A DNA stretch of 64,000 bases from Oceanicola sp. 502str15 (lineage in GTDB: Bacteria > Pseudomonadota > Alphaproteobacteria > Rhodobacterales > Rhodobacteraceae), in NCBI RefSeq assembly GCF_024105635.1, contig NZ_WYDQ01000001.1:1116001-1180000 (forward strand), given 5' to 3'. Below, in pieces: positions 53,055-62,195 of the stretch. Below the pieces are notes generated by a model. The model ran no database searches, was not told the origin of the DNA, and saw nothing but the letters and a program-made list of their open reading frames with translations. Position 1 is the stretch's first letter. Each line of letters starts with the position of its first letter. A program made the position numbers and the translations under genes.

Positions 53055-54644
53055 ATGAGCATGATCCATCCCGAGCGCCACCACGAGCGCCTTCTCATCA
53101 TCGACTTCGGCAGCCAGGTGACGCAGCTCATCGCGCGCCGTCTGCGCGAGCTGAACGTCTATTGCGAGATCCACCCGTTCAACACGGTGGATGACGCCTT
53201 TCTGGCCGAGTTCGCCCCCAAGGCGGTGATCTTTTCGGGCGGGCCGGACTCGGTGACCCGGACAGGCTCGCCCCGGCCCCCGGCCAGCGTCTACGAGCTT
53301 GGCGTGCCGATCCTCGGCATCTGCTATGGCCAGCAGGCGATGATGGAGGACCTTGGCGGCAAGGTCGAAGGCGGCAAGATCTCGGGCGGCGGCGGCACGG
53401 CGGAGTTTGGCCGCGCCAAGGTGACGCCCTCGGAGGCGCGGATCGACCTGTTGCAGGGCTGGTTCCTCGAGGGGCCAGAGCAGGTGTGGATGAGCCATGG
53501 CGACCATGTGAGCAAGCTGGCGCCGGGCTTCGAGGTCTATGGCACCTCGCCCAACGCGCCTTTTGCGATCACCGGGGATGTGGCGCGCAACTTTTATGCG
53601 GTGCAGTTCCATCCCGAGGTGCATCACACCCCGAATGGCGCGACGCTCTACCAGAATTTCGTGAAGCTGGCCGGGTTTGCCGGCGACTGGACCATGGGGG
53701 CCTACCGCGAGGAGGCGGTGGCCAAGATCCGCGAGCAGGTGGGCGATGCCAAGGTGATCTGCGCGCTGTCGGGCGGGGTGGATTCTTCGGTGGCGGCCGT
53801 GCTGATCCACGAGGCGATCGGCGAGCAGCTGACCTGCGTGTTCGTCGACCACGGGCTGATGCGCAAGGACGAGGCCGCCGAGGTGGTGAGCATGTTCCGC
53901 GAGCATTATAACCTGCCGCTTATACATGCCGATGAGGCGAAGCTGTTTCTGGGTGAACTTGAGGGCGTAAGTGACCCTGAGACAAAGAGAAAGATCATTG
54001 GCCGCCTGTTCATTGACGTGTTCCAGAAACATGCCGACGAGATCACCGGCGTGGCTTATCTGGCGCAGGGCACGCTCTACCCGGATGTGATCGAGAGCGT
54101 CAGCTTTTCCGGCGGGCCTTCGGTGACGATCAAGAGCCACCACAACGTGGGCGGGCTGCCCGAGAAGATGGGGCTGAAGCTGGTCGAGCCGCTGCGTGAG
54201 CTGTTCAAGGACGAGGTGCGCGCGCTGGGCCGAGAGCTGGGCCTGCCCGACAGCTTCATCGGGCGCCACCCCTTCCCCGGGCCGGGCCTTGCGATCCGCT
54301 GCCCCGGCGAGATCACCACCGCCAAGCTCGACATTCTGCGCGAGGCGGATGCGGTCTATATCGACCAGATCCGCAAACACGGGCTTTACGACGAGATCTG
54401 GCAGGCCTTTGTGGCGATCCTGCCGGTGCGCACGGTGGGGGTGATGGGCGACGGGCGGACCTATGATTATGCCTGCGCGCTGCGGGCGGTCACCAGCGTC
54501 GACGGGATGACGGCGGATTATTATCCGTTCACCCACGAGTTCCTGGGCGAAACCGCGACGCGGATCATCAACGAGGTGCCGGGGATCAACCGGGTGACCT
54601 ACGACATCACCTCGAAGCCTCCGGGGACCATCGAGTGGGAGTGA
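53055..54644 (+). CDS. guaA: GMP synthase (glutamine-hydrolysing)
   Basis: The product is an about 529-residue enzyme that converts XMP to GMP with glutamine and ATP. The class-I amidotransferase domain has the catalytic Cys in [10 protein letters not shown] and His/Glu in [11 protein letters not shown]; the ATP-pyrophosphatase domain has the P-loop [10 protein letters not shown]; the C terminus ends [16 protein letters not shown], the invariant GuaA ending. The start is ATG 53055 ([15 protein letters not shown]) or ATG 53061; the longer frame from 52950 runs through a repeat and is not coding. An 8-bp hairpin lies just after the stop. Confidence 0.97.
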   Translation: MSMIHPERHHERLLIIDFGSQVTQLIARRLRELNVYCEIHPFNTVDDAFLAEFAPKAVIFSGGPDSVTRTGSPRPPASVYELGVPILGICYGQQAMMEDLGGKVEGGKISGGGGTAEFGRAKVTPSEARIDLLQGWFLEGPEQVWMSHGDHVSKLAPGFEVYGTSPNAPFAITGDVARNFYAVQFHPEVHHTPNGATLYQNFVKLAGFAGDWTMGAYREEAVAKIREQVGDAKVICALSGGVDSSVAAVLIHEAIGEQLTCVFVDHGLMRKDEAAEVVSMFREHYNLPLIHADEAKLFLGELEGVSDPETKRKIIGRLFIDVFQKHADEITGVAYLAQGTLYPDVIESVSFSGGPSVTIKSHHNVGGLPEKMGLKLVEPLRELFKDEVRALGRELGLPDSFIGRHPFPGPGLAIRCPGEITTAKLDILREADAVYIDQIRKHGLYDEIWQAFVAILPVRTVGVMGDGRTYDYACALRAVTSVDGMTADYYPFTHEFLGETATRIINEVPGINRVTYDITSKPPGTIEWE

Positions 54645-54651
54645 GCCTGCG

Positions 54652-54674
54652 CCGCGCATTGACCTGATGCGCGG
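54652..54674 (+). terminator. Hairpin after guaA
   Basis: CCGCGCAT (54652-54659) pairs perfectly with ATGCGCGG (54667-54674) around a 7-base loop, 8 bases past the guaA stop codon. There is no T-run immediately downstream, so it may be a factor-dependent terminator or stabilising stem. The rest of the 227-base gap to the next gene is AT-richer but shows nothing certain. Confidence 0.5.
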
Positions 54675-54871
54675 GCTGCTCCAGAGTTGAAGACAGTTTG
54701 CATCTTGTTCCAGCGTTTTCGGGCATTTACGCCCGCATGTGTTTTCATGGTTGAGCATTTTTCCGCAACCTATTGAAAGTCAATTGATTTGCCCTGCAGC
54801 AAGCGGCGCGTTGCGCCCGCATTTCCGGTGGCCATGCGGCCCCGTTTTCCTGTCATTGCGGTCATCGCCCG

Positions 54872-55795
54872 ATGGAGATGACCGACACCCCGACCGTGGC
54901 CTATGTCTGCGACGCAGGGTTTCTGGCGCCGACGCTGGTGTCTCTCCATTCGCTGTTGAGCCATCGGAAGGGACCGGTGGAGGTGCATGTGTTTCATCTC
55001 GGGGAGGTGACGGGGATCGAGCGCCCGCTCGACAGGCTGCGGGCGGAGTTTCCGCAGGCGCGGCTGCACAGCGCCCGGTTGGAGCTGCCCGCGATCGAGG
55101 CCGAGCAGCATTGGACGGCGGCGACCTATGGGCGGCTTTTCCTGCCAGGACTGCTGGGGCGGCGGGTGATCTACCTCGATGGGGACACGCTGATCTGCGA
55201 CGATATCATTGCGCTGCACCAGGCCGACCTCGGCGGCAGGCCGATGGGCGCGGTGCGAGATTATCCGGTGGAGCGCTGGCATGCCCATCGCAGCCGGGGG
55301 CTGTTTCGGCGCACCCTGCCCTGGTTTGCCCATATCGCCCGGATGGAGCCGCTGCTGGACGGGGCGAGCTACGTGAACACCGGCGTTCTGGTGCTGGAGG
55401 GGGGCGACCCGGCGCATGAGGCGATCTTTGCCGAGCTGGCCGATCTGGCGGCGGCGCTGCGGTTTCGGGCGGAGCACCAGACGCATTTTGCGGATCAGGA
55501 CTGGATCAACCACGTGATGAAGGGGCGGATCACCCATCTTGCGCCGGCATGGAACCTGTTGTGGGGCAATGCGAAATCCGACAAGCGGCCGCTCAGCCGG
55601 GCGCAGCGCAAAGCTCATGCGGCGGCGCGGGCGGCGCCGGGGCTGTTTCACTACGTGGGGTCCGCCAAGCCATGGCGCGACATTCCGGCCCCGCAGGACT
55701 GGATGAAGCTGGACGCGCTGGAGCGCTACCGCAGGGCGATGGTGCCGGCGCTGAGGTGCCTGGGGCCGGATATCTCTGAAATGCTAGAACGTTAG
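54872..55795 (+). CDS. Glycosyltransferase family 8 protein
   Basis: The product is a 307-residue retaining glycosyltransferase of the GT8 type (LPS galactosyl/glucosyltransferase or glycogenin-like). The nucleotide-sugar metal motif DGD (Asp103-Asp105, in VIYLDGDTLICDDI) is present, with the family opening TVAYVCDAGFLAPTLVSLHSLL and later YVNTGVLVLE, DQDWINHV and FHYVGSAKPW. The product is likely a surface or storage polysaccharide; no other glycan genes are nearby. The gene is alone; its stop overlaps the stop of the convergent ligase gene. Confidence 0.9.
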   Translation: MEMTDTPTVAYVCDAGFLAPTLVSLHSLLSHRKGPVEVHVFHLGEVTGIERPLDRLRAEFPQARLHSARLELPAIEAEQHWTAATYGRLFLPGLLGRRVIYLDGDTLICDDIIALHQADLGGRPMGAVRDYPVERWHAHRSRGLFRRTLPWFAHIARMEPLLDGASYVNTGVLVLEGGDPAHEAIFAELADLAAALRFRAEHQTHFADQDWINHVMKGRITHLAPAWNLLWGNAKSDKRPLSRAQRKAHAAARAAPGLFHYVGSAKPWRDIPAPQDWMKLDALERYRRAMVPALRCLGPDISEMLER

Positions 55796-57381
55796 CCGCG
55801 TTTCTTCAGGTGCCTTAGGTCGTGGATGCCCGGGCGGGCGCGCGGGTCTTCGCCGGGGGCGAAGAGGGCGTGTTTCTGGACTTTCTGGGTGCCGGTGACC
55901 GGGATTTCCTCGACGAAGAGCACCCAGCCCGGGGGCTTGTAATAGGCCATGCGGGCGAAGGCGGCGGCGAAGATGGCTTGCGCGGTTTCGGCGGTGGGCG
56001 CATGGCCGGGGGCGAGGCGGATGGCGGCGAGCACCTCTTCTTCGCGGGTTTCGTCGGGGCATGGCACGACGGCCACGTTCTCGACGGCGGGGTGCTCGAA
56101 GAGCACGTTTTCGACCTCGGCGGCGGCGATGTTCTCCCCTGCCCTTCGGATAATGTTTTTCTTGCGATCCACGAAGGTTATGACGCCTTCTTCATCCATC
56201 TCGACGGTATCGCCGGTATGAAACCAGCCGCCCTTCCAAGCCTCTTCGGTGGCCTCGGGCTTGTTGAGGTAGCCGGAGAAGAAGCCGCGTTTGGGGGTGG
56301 CGGCGGAGTGGCGGATGACCATTTCGCCGGGGGTGCCGGGGGCGACGCGCTTGCCGCTGTCGTCCCAGACCTGCACCTCGAGATCGGCGCGGGGGCGGCC
56401 CATGGCGCGGGTGTGGGGGTGGCGGGGCTCCTCTTCCATCGACAGGACGCGGCACATTTCGGTCATGCCCCAGAGTTCGACGAGGGGGATGCCGAAGCGT
56501 TCCTCGAAACCGAGATGCAGGGCAGGCTCCACCCCGGCCCCGAGACCCGCACGCAGGGTGCCGAGGCGGCTGCGGTCGGCGGCCTTGTCGGCCATCAGCA
56601 CCGAGATCACCACGCCGAGGTAGTGGAACACGGTGGCGCGGGTCTGGGTGCAGTCTTCCCAGAAGCGGGAGGCGGAAAAGCGGGAGGGCTGGATCAGCGC
56701 GGCGCCGACGATCATGACGCCGAAGAAGGTGAGCACCCCGGCGTTGACGTGGAAGGCGGGCAGCGGGTTGAACACGCGGTCGGCCCCGGTGATGGCCATG
56801 GCGCCGCGCGGGCGGATGTAGCTGGCGCCCATCAGCAGCTCGTAGTCGTGGCTGAGGATGCAGCCCTTGGGGCGGCCGGTGGTGCCGGAGGTATAGAGCA
56901 GGCTGGCCTCGCTCTGGGGTGTGATCACATCCGGGCGCGGTGCGGAGGCTGCCTGCGGGAGATCAAGAGTGCGCTCGAAGGTGCTGAAAAGGGGCGGGTT
57001 TTCCATTTCCGACATGGCGGCTTGCGCGAGGGGCGCATGGTCGGGGCTGGCGAGGATGAGGGCGGCGGCGGAGTCTTGCAGGACGTAGGCCAGCTCGCCG
57101 GGGCGGTAATCGGGGTTGATTGGCACGAAGGAGATGCCGAGCTGGTTCATCGCCAGTTTGAGGATGTAATGCGCCGGGCAGGTGCCGAGGCAGACGGCGA
57201 TGCGGTGGCCCATGCCGTAGCCTGCGGCGGTGAGCCCGGCGGCGGCCTCCGATACGGCCTTTTGGGTCTCGGCGTAGGTGAGGCTCGGGCCATCGGGGGC
57301 CAGCAGAAACTCGGCCTCGGGCCAACGCCCAGCCGCCTCGGCAAAGACCGCGCCTATGCTGCGCCCTTCTGTGTCGATCAT
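55792..57381 (-). CDS. AMP-dependent acyl-CoA synthetase/ligase
   Basis: The product is a 529-residue ANL-superfamily enzyme, complete. The P-loop is LLYTSGTTGRPKGC (161-174), with LWGMTE, GWFHTGDTVEMDEEG, DRKKNIIRRAGENIAAAEVE and the C-terminal catalytic Lys context VTGTQKVQKHAL. The architecture is closest to crotonobetaine/carnitine-CoA ligase (CaiC) and medium-chain acyl-CoA ligases; the substrate is not determinable. A betaine-related role would fit the nearby MttB homologue and C1 cluster, but the gene is not linked to them in an operon. The neighbouring rlmE is 55 bases upstream on the same strand. Confidence 0.9.
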   Translation of the reverse strand: MIDTEGRSIGAVFAEAAGRWPEAEFLLAPDGPSLTYAETQKAVSEAAAGLTAAGYGMGHRIAVCLGTCPAHYILKLAMNQLGISFVPINPDYRPGELAYVLQDSAAALILASPDHAPLAQAAMSEMENPPLFSTFERTLDLPQAASAPRPDVITPQSEASLLYTSGTTGRPKGCILSHDYELLMGASYIRPRGAMAITGADRVFNPLPAFHVNAGVLTFFGVMIVGAALIQPSRFSASRFWEDCTQTRATVFHYLGVVISVLMADKAADRSRLGTLRAGLGAGVEPALHLGFEERFGIPLVELWGMTEMCRVLSMEEEPRHPHTRAMGRPRADLEVQVWDDSGKRVAPGTPGEMVIRHSAATPKRGFFSGYLNKPEATEEAWKGGWFHTGDTVEMDEEGVITFVDRKKNIIRRAGENIAAAEVENVLFEHPAVENVAVVPCPDETREEEVLAAIRLAPGHAPTAETAQAIFAAAFARMAYYKPPGWVLFVEEIPVTGTQKVQKHALFAPGEDPRARPGIHDLRHLKKRG

Positions 57382-57435
57382 CGCATGTCCTCCCGGCCGC
57401 CACGATGCCCGCAGCGGCGACGGAGGAAAAGGGGG

Positions 57436-58164
57436 TCAGTCGGCCTCGGGGGCCTTGAAGCCGGTGGCGACGACGAATTTTTCGGAGCTGTCAGCGCGGC
57501 TGGCGCCGGGCTTGACGTTGGCGACCTTGGCGAAGCGCTGCTTGAGCAGCTTTTGCAGCTCGCCCTCGGCCCCGCCGGCGAGAACCTTGGCGACGAAGGT
57601 GCCGCCCGGCGCGAGCACGTCGAAGGCGAGGTAGGCGGCGGCTTCGCAGAGGGCGATGATGCGCAGGTGGTCGGTCTGCTTGTGACCCGAGGAGGCGGCG
57701 GCCATGTCGGACATCACCACATCGGCCGGGCCGCCGAGCCAGGCCTTCACCTCATCGTCGGCCCCGTCTTCCATGAAATCAAGCACATGCAGCTCGGCCC
57801 CGGCGATCGGCTCGACCTCCTGAAGATCGACGCCGATGATCCGGCCCTGGGCCTTGCCGGCCCGCTCGCCGAGCGCGTTGATGCGGGGCACGGCCACCTG
57901 GCACCAGCCGCCGGGCGCGCAGCCGAGGTCGACCACGCGGGCGCCGGGAACGAGAAAGCGATACTTGTCGTCCAGCTCCATGATCTTGAAGGCGGCGCGG
58001 CCCCGGTAGCCCTCTTTCTTGGCGCGCTGGACGTAGGGGTCGTTCAGCTGGCGCTCGAGCCAGAGGGTGGAGGACAGCTTGCGGCCGCGCGCGGATTTCA
58101 CCTTCACTCGAAGGTCGCGCATGCCCCGTCCGGAGCTGTTTTTTCCTGTGGGTTTCTTTGCCAT
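57436..58164 (-). CDS. rlmE: 23S rRNA 2'-O-methyltransferase RlmE (FtsJ)
   Basis: The product is a 242-residue enzyme that methylates U2552 of 23S rRNA in the assembled 50S subunit. The SAM motif [16 protein letters not shown] and the K-D-K-E catalytic set are recognisable: Lys in [10 protein letters not shown], Asp in [14 protein letters not shown], Lys in [12 protein letters not shown] and Glu near the C terminus. The N-terminal 35 residues are basic ([21 protein letters not shown]), typical for rRNA contacts. It follows the Ppx gene on the same strand. Confidence 0.96.
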   Translation of the reverse strand: MAKKPTGKNSSGRGMRDLRVKVKSARGRKLSSTLWLERQLNDPYVQRAKKEGYRGRAAFKIMELDDKYRFLVPGARVVDLGCAPGGWCQVAVPRINALGERAGKAQGRIIGVDLQEVEPIAGAELHVLDFMEDGADDEVKAWLGGPADVVMSDMAAASSGHKQTDHLRIIALCEAAAYLAFDVLAPGGTFVAKVLAGGAEGELQKLLKQRFAKVANVKPGASRADSSEKFVVATGFKAPEAD

Positions 58165-58210
58165 GCTGCGGGTTAGCGTGGAGTTCCGGTTGGTGCAAGC
58201 ATCGTCGGTT

Positions 58211-58233
58211 GGTGGGTCTCACCCGCCCTACAG
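58211..58233. repeat. Hairpin-CTACAG repeat, GGTGGGT subtype, copy e
   Basis: GGTGGGT (58211-58217), CTC, ACCCGCC (58221-58227), then CTACAG. It has the same design as copy d with one stem mismatch, and overlaps a second stem CCCGCC-CTACA-GGCGGG. It lies in the gap between the rlmE start and the Ppx stop. Confidence 0.5.
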
Positions 58234-58267
58234 GCGGGAGGTAGGGTCGGTGCCACCCCAGCGCCGC

Positions 58268-59392
58268 TCAAAACGGGCCGTCCTCCAACACCCCATCGGC
58301 GCTCATCTGGGCGTAGAGCAGCCCCTCGCGCAGGCCCCGGTCAGCGACCGAGAGCCGGTCGGTGGGCCAGGCGCGCATCAGCGCCTGAAGGATCGCGGCG
58401 CCCGACATGATGAGTGCCTGCCGGTCGCGCCCGATGCGCGGATCGGCCCGGCGTCCGGCGTCGCCCATGATGAGGTAGCCGCGGATCACCGAGTCGATCT
58501 GGGCCGTGGTCATGCGCAGCCCGTCGACCTTGTTGCGGTCATAGCGGCGCAGCCCGAGGTGGGAGGCGGCCACGGTGGTGACGGTGCCCGAGGTGCCGAT
58601 GATCTGGAACCCCTCGCGCCCGACGCCGACCTGATAGGGGGTGAACTCGGCCAGCATGTCCTCGAAGTAGCAGGACATCAGGGCAAAGCGGGCGCCATCG
58701 CCGGCCACGTCGCGGAACTGGTCGCGCAGGGTGGCAACGCCGAGGGGGATCGAGATCCAGTCGACCACCTTGGCGGCGGGAAACGGGCTGTTTTCGGTGA
58801 CGAAGCCCTTGTGCAGCCGCATGATGGCGCGGGACCGGTCGGCGCGGGGGACGCGGGAGATGTCGATCCAGACAAGCTCGGTGGAGCCGCCGCCGATATC
58901 GACGACCAGGAGCTGCTCGGTGCGGGTGGAGACCAGCGGCGCACAGCTCACCACGGCGAGGCGGGCCTCTTCCTCGGGCTGGATGATTTCGAGCGCGAGG
59001 CCGGTTTCGCGCTCGACCGACTCGATCAGCTCGTGGGCGTTTTCGGCCCGGCGGCAGGCCTCGGTGGCGACGAGGCGCATCCGCTCGACCCGGTGTTTCT
59101 GGAACTTCTTGCGGCAGATCCGCATGGCCTGCACGGTGCGCGCCATCGAGGCACGGCTGATCCGGCCAGAGGCCTCAAGCCCCTGCCCCAGCTGGACAGA
59201 CTTCGAAAAGCTGTCGATGACGTGAAACTGGTTGCCCTTGGGTTGGGCCACCAACATACGGCAGGAATTGGTGCCGAGGTCCAGCGCCGCATAGGTGGCA
59301 ACTGGGTCGGCAACCGGCGGTGCAGGTGGTTCGACCGCTTTGGGGAACGCGCCCGCACCAGTGGGACGCTTCGCGGGCATGACGCCCTCCAT
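58268..59392 (-). CDS. Ppx/GppA family phosphatase
   Basis: The product is a 374-residue exopolyphosphatase / guanosine pentaphosphate phosphohydrolase family protein of the ASKHA fold. The phosphate-1 motif YAALDLGTNSCRMLVA, VDIGGGSTELVWID and IGTSGTVTTVAA are present. It is shorter than E. coli Ppx (513) and corresponds to the two-domain form, which regulates polyphosphate or (p)ppGpp pools. Starts: ATG 59392 or ATG 59380 (MPAKRPTG). It is divergent from the C1 cluster across 259 bases that contain an 8-bp inverted repeat. Confidence 0.9.
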   Translation of the reverse strand: MEGVMPAKRPTGAGAFPKAVEPPAPPVADPVATYAALDLGTNSCRMLVAQPKGNQFHVIDSFSKSVQLGQGLEASGRISRASMARTVQAMRICRKKFQKHRVERMRLVATEACRRAENAHELIESVERETGLALEIIQPEEEARLAVVSCAPLVSTRTEQLLVVDIGGGSTELVWIDISRVPRADRSRAIMRLHKGFVTENSPFPAAKVVDWISIPLGVATLRDQFRDVAGDGARFALMSCYFEDMLAEFTPYQVGVGREGFQIIGTSGTVTTVAASHLGLRRYDRNKVDGLRMTTAQIDSVIRGYLIMGDAGRRADPRIGRDRQALIMSGAAILQALMRAWPTDRLSVADRGLREGLLYAQMSADGVLEDGPF

Positions 59393-59443
59393 TTCGAGTT
59401 GGGCCCAGCGTAACGCTCATTGCGCAGCGATAGCAACTGTTTT

Positions 59444-59494
59444 GCCGGAGCGCAGTCTGCTCATGATTAACATGAAATATTCGACGGCTCCGGC
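59444..59494. promoter_or_regulatory. 8-bp inverted repeat in the ppx / C1-cluster divergent region
   Basis: GCCGGAGC (59444-59451) and GCTCCGGC (59487-59494) are perfect complements 35 bases apart, enclosing an AT-rich stretch (CATGATTAACATGAAATATT) that is the likely promoter core. A second short palindrome, GCCCATTTGGGC, lies at 59621-59632 close to the ribosome-binding site of the first C1 gene. Both could be operators; neither matches a motif I can name. Confidence 0.35.
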
Positions 59495-59651
59495 GCCTTT
59501 AACCACACCTCAACCCCCGGTAGGGTCGAATGCGACGGGCGCTTGTCGTTTCCGCTTCTCACCATGTCGAAATTCGCGCGTGGGGGGGCGGAGATTCCGC
59601 GTAGACGGGATTTGAGAGGTGCCCATTTGGGCAAGTGAAGGGACGGGCTGA

Positions 59652-59957
59652 ATGGCCGAAATCACCGTGGTTTACTGGCGGGACATCCCCGCACAGGTCA
59701 TCGTCGGCAAGGGCCGTCGCGGATCGAAGGCGGTGCTGCCCGAGCGCTTTGAGCAGGCGATTGACCGTTGCGCCATGAAGATCGGCGCGAAAGACAGCGA
59801 TGCCTACCTCTCGGAGTGGCGCAAGGTGCCCTCGGGCACGGCGGAGGGCGACCCCGATGCCGTGGCCAAGGAAACCGCCGAGCGCTTGGACAGCGAGCAT
59901 GGCCCGGATGTGATCCGCGCCCTGATCGCCAATGACGGCTGGGCCAAATCGGCCTGA
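59652..59957 (+). CDS. Small 'virulence factor' family protein of the corrinoid C1 cluster
   Basis: The product is a 101-residue soluble protein of a small family that databases name simply 'virulence factor', found next to methylene-THF reductase genes in Rhodobacterales. Features: ITVVYWRDIPAQVIVGKGRRG at the start, AVLPERFEQAIDRCAMKIG with one Cys, and DAYLSEWRKVPS. There is no signal peptide and no catalytic motif that I can name. It starts the putative C1 operon, with the MTHFR gene following after 1-25 bases. The name should not be taken as evidence for virulence. Confidence 0.8.
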   Translation: MAEITVVYWRDIPAQVIVGKGRRGSKAVLPERFEQAIDRCAMKIGAKDSDAYLSEWRKVPSGTAEGDPDAVAKETAERLDSEHGPDVIRALIANDGWAKSA

Positions 59958-59982
59958 CATGATCCGTTTCTGGGAGCGCGCC

Positions 59983-60897
59983 ATGAATATCCTCAACTTC
60001 CGCCGCAAGAGCCCCGCCCCGATGAACGGGGATGTGGCGAGCTACATTCAGGGCTACTCGATCGAGGTGATGCCCCGGACGGCCGAGAAGGTGGAGGATT
60101 TCCGCGCACTGCTGCCCGAGGGCACCCGGGTTTACATCGCCCACATCGACGGCACCCCGATCTACGACATGGTGGCGACGGCGAAGCGCATCGCCGGTGA
60201 GGGCTTTGAGGTGATGCCGCACTTCCCGGCCCGGATTATCCCCGATGCCGCCACGCTGGCCGACTGGATCGCGCGCTACCAGGGCGAGGCCGGGGTGACC
60301 CAGGGCCTGCTGCTGGGCGGCGGGATCAGCCAGCCTCACGGCGATTTTTCCGACTCGATGCAGTTGCTCGAGACCGGCCTGTTCGACCGCGCCGGGTTTA
60401 CCCGCCTTCACGTGGCCGGCCACCCCGAGGGCAACCGCGACATCGACCCGGACGGCGGCATGAAGAACGTCATGCAAGCCCTTCGCTGGAAGCAGGATTT
60501 TGCCGAGCGCTCCGATGCGCATATGGCCATTGCCACGCAGTTCTGTTTCGAGGCGGACCCGGTGGTGCACTGGGCCGAAGACCTTGCCGCCGAGGGCATT
60601 TCGCTGCCGATCCACATTGGCATTGCGGGTCCGGCGAAGTTGCAGACCATGATCAAGTTCGCCATCGCCTGCGGTGTCGGCCCCTCCCTGCGGGTGTTGC
60701 AACGCCGCGCCAAGGATGTGACCAAGCTGGTCCTGCCCTTCGAGCCCTCCGACGTGCTCGCCGGCCTCGCGAGCGCCCGCGCTGCGGGCCGGGCCACCAA
60801 CATCGAGCAGGTGCATTTCTTCCCGCTGGGCGGGATCAAGACCTGCGCCACATGGGCCGCCGAAAACGGTGCGCCCGCCACCGCCAAATCCGCCTGA
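59983..60897 (+). CDS. Methylenetetrahydrofolate reductase (corrinoid-linked short form)
   Basis: The product is an about 304-residue MetF-like flavoprotein, here presumably running in the direction methyl-THF to methylene-THF during catabolism of methyl groups. Recognisable: SIEVMPRTAEKVEDF at the start, YIAHIDGTPIYDM, EGFEVMPHFPARII and the C-terminal HFFPLGGIKTCATWA. The barrel is divergent from E. coli MetF, as is usual for the aerobic C1 oxidation branch. Start options are ATG 59959 (one base past the previous stop), or ATG 59983 (MNILNFRRK), which I prefer since GGGAG precedes it. The methyl-THF:corrinoid methyltransferase follows after 37 bases. Confidence 0.88.
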   Translation: MNILNFRRKSPAPMNGDVASYIQGYSIEVMPRTAEKVEDFRALLPEGTRVYIAHIDGTPIYDMVATAKRIAGEGFEVMPHFPARIIPDAATLADWIARYQGEAGVTQGLLLGGGISQPHGDFSDSMQLLETGLFDRAGFTRLHVAGHPEGNRDIDPDGGMKNVMQALRWKQDFAERSDAHMAIATQFCFEADPVVHWAEDLAAEGISLPIHIGIAGPAKLQTMIKFAIACGVGPSLRVLQRRAKDVTKLVLPFEPSDVLAGLASARAAGRATNIEQVHFFPLGGIKTCATWAAENGAPATAKSA

Positions 60898-60934
60898 GCC
60901 GCCGCGCCAGAGCCAACCCCTGAGAAAGAGCCCC

Positions 60935-61915
60935 ATGACCCGCACTGTCATCGAGTCCAAGACCAAGACCGTCACCATCGGCTTTGACGAGCCGTTCTGC
61001 GTGATCGGTGAGCGGATCAACCCGACGGGCCGCAAGAAGCTGGCCGCCGAGCTGGAGTTGGGCGATTTTTCCACCGTCGAGCGCGACGCGCTGGAGCAGG
61101 TGGCCTGCGGGGCGACGGTGCTGGATGTGAACTCGGGCGCGGTCTTTACCAACAAGATGGCCGAAGATCCGCGCTATGCCGACAACAACTTTGTCGAGCC
61201 GATGCTGATGAAGGAGCTGGTGGCGAAGGTGCAGGCCGTTGTTGATGTGCCGCTCTGCATCGACTCCTCCGTGCCCGGCGCTTTGGAAAACGGGCTGGAA
61301 ATGGCCGAGGGCCGCCCGCTGCTGAACTCCGTCACCGGCGAGGAGGAGCGGCTGGAGCTGGTGCTGCCGCTGGTGAAGAAATACAACGTGCCGGTGGTGG
61401 CGATTTCCAACGACGACACCGGCATTTCGGAAGACCCCGACGTGCGCTTTGCGGTGGCCAAGAAGATCGTGGAGCGCGCTGCCGATTTCGGCATTCCGGC
61501 CCATGACATCGTGGTGGACCCGCTGGTGATGCCGATCGGCGCCATGGCGACTGCCGGGCACCAGGTGTTTACCCTCGTGCGGCGGCTGCGCGACGAGCTG
61601 GGCGTGAACACGACCTGCGGGGCGTCCAACATCAGCTTCGGCCTGCCCCACCGCCACGGGGTCAACGCCGCCTTCCTGCCCATGGCCATCGGCGCGGGCA
61701 TGACCAGCGCCATCATGAACCCGGTGCGGGCGGTGGAGATGGAGGCGATCCGCGCCGCCAACCTGCTGATGAACCACGACCCGAACGGCGGGGCCTGGAT
61801 TGGGTTTTCGCGCATTCTGGATGCGGTCGAGGCGGGCGAGAGCTTTGCCGAGGCCTCAAAGGCTTCGGCTGCGAGTGGCGCGGGGCGCGGCGGGCGTCGG
61901 CGTCGGCGGGCCTGA
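60935..61915 (+). CDS. Methyltetrahydrofolate:corrinoid methyltransferase (pterin-binding)
   Basis: The product is a 326-residue pterin-binding TIM barrel of the MtgA / methyl-THF cobalamin methyltransferase family, which exchanges a methyl group between a corrinoid protein and tetrahydrofolate. Signatures: CVIGERINPTGRKKLAAEL (pterin-binding start), VLDVNSGA, LNSVTGEEERLELVLPLV, VVAISNDDTGI, DPLVMPIGAM and GASNISFGLPHRHGVNAAF with the Asn that contacts the folate. The last 20 residues are Gly/Arg-rich. The ATG at 60935 was chosen over 60869, which overlaps the MTHFR stop and adds a Pro-rich leader. A 280-base structured gap follows. Confidence 0.92.
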   Translation: MTRTVIESKTKTVTIGFDEPFCVIGERINPTGRKKLAAELELGDFSTVERDALEQVACGATVLDVNSGAVFTNKMAEDPRYADNNFVEPMLMKELVAKVQAVVDVPLCIDSSVPGALENGLEMAEGRPLLNSVTGEEERLELVLPLVKKYNVPVVAISNDDTGISEDPDVRFAVAKKIVERAADFGIPAHDIVVDPLVMPIGAMATAGHQVFTLVRRLRDELGVNTTCGASNISFGLPHRHGVNAAFLPMAIGAGMTSAIMNPVRAVEMEAIRAANLLMNHDPNGGAWIGFSRILDAVEAGESFAEASKASAASGAGRGGRRRRRA

Positions 61916-62017
61916 TCGGGATTTGATGCAAGTTTTAAGGGCTAAATCGGGCCTGTCGGGGGCTACGGTTAACCGGCTGTTAGAACCTGTGGCTCAAGTT
62001 GGACGTCATGGACATGG

Positions 62018-62110
62018 AGGGCCGCATCGCCCCCGCCGCCCAGAACGGGCCTTCACGCCTCCCCTTGCACCGCCTCGGCGTGCCTTTAAGGGGGCAATGC
62101 GGCCCGTTTT
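62018..62110 (+). other. Nested inverted repeat (possible attenuator or structured RNA) inside the C1 cluster
   Basis: Two 16-base arms (62019-62034 and 62090-62105) are complementary at 15 of 16 positions across a 55-base loop, which itself contains a 6-bp stem CACGCC/GGCGTG (62054-62059 with 62077-62082). The right arm is followed by TTTTT. A competing stem CGGGCC (62046-62051) could pair with GGCCCG (62101-62106), giving a terminator-like alternative. The rest of the 280-base gap (61916-62195) shows nothing coding. Function inferred only from structure. Confidence 0.45.
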
Positions 62111-62195
62111 TCCAGCCCACCCGCTGGTGCGTCCTCCCCTTGTCAGACAGCGCGCGAGCAGGCATCCATGGGCCGATTCATCGGAGAGCCCTGCG

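Noticed and set aside
55822..58176. A 784-codon plus-strand frame antisense to the acyl-CoA ligase and rlmE
   Set aside because: Gly/Ala-rich shadow of two convincing minus-strand genes.
59652..59957. Reading the 'virulence factor' family name as a pathogenicity trait
   Set aside because: The name is an annotation legacy; the context is C1 metabolism and there is no secretion or toxin feature.
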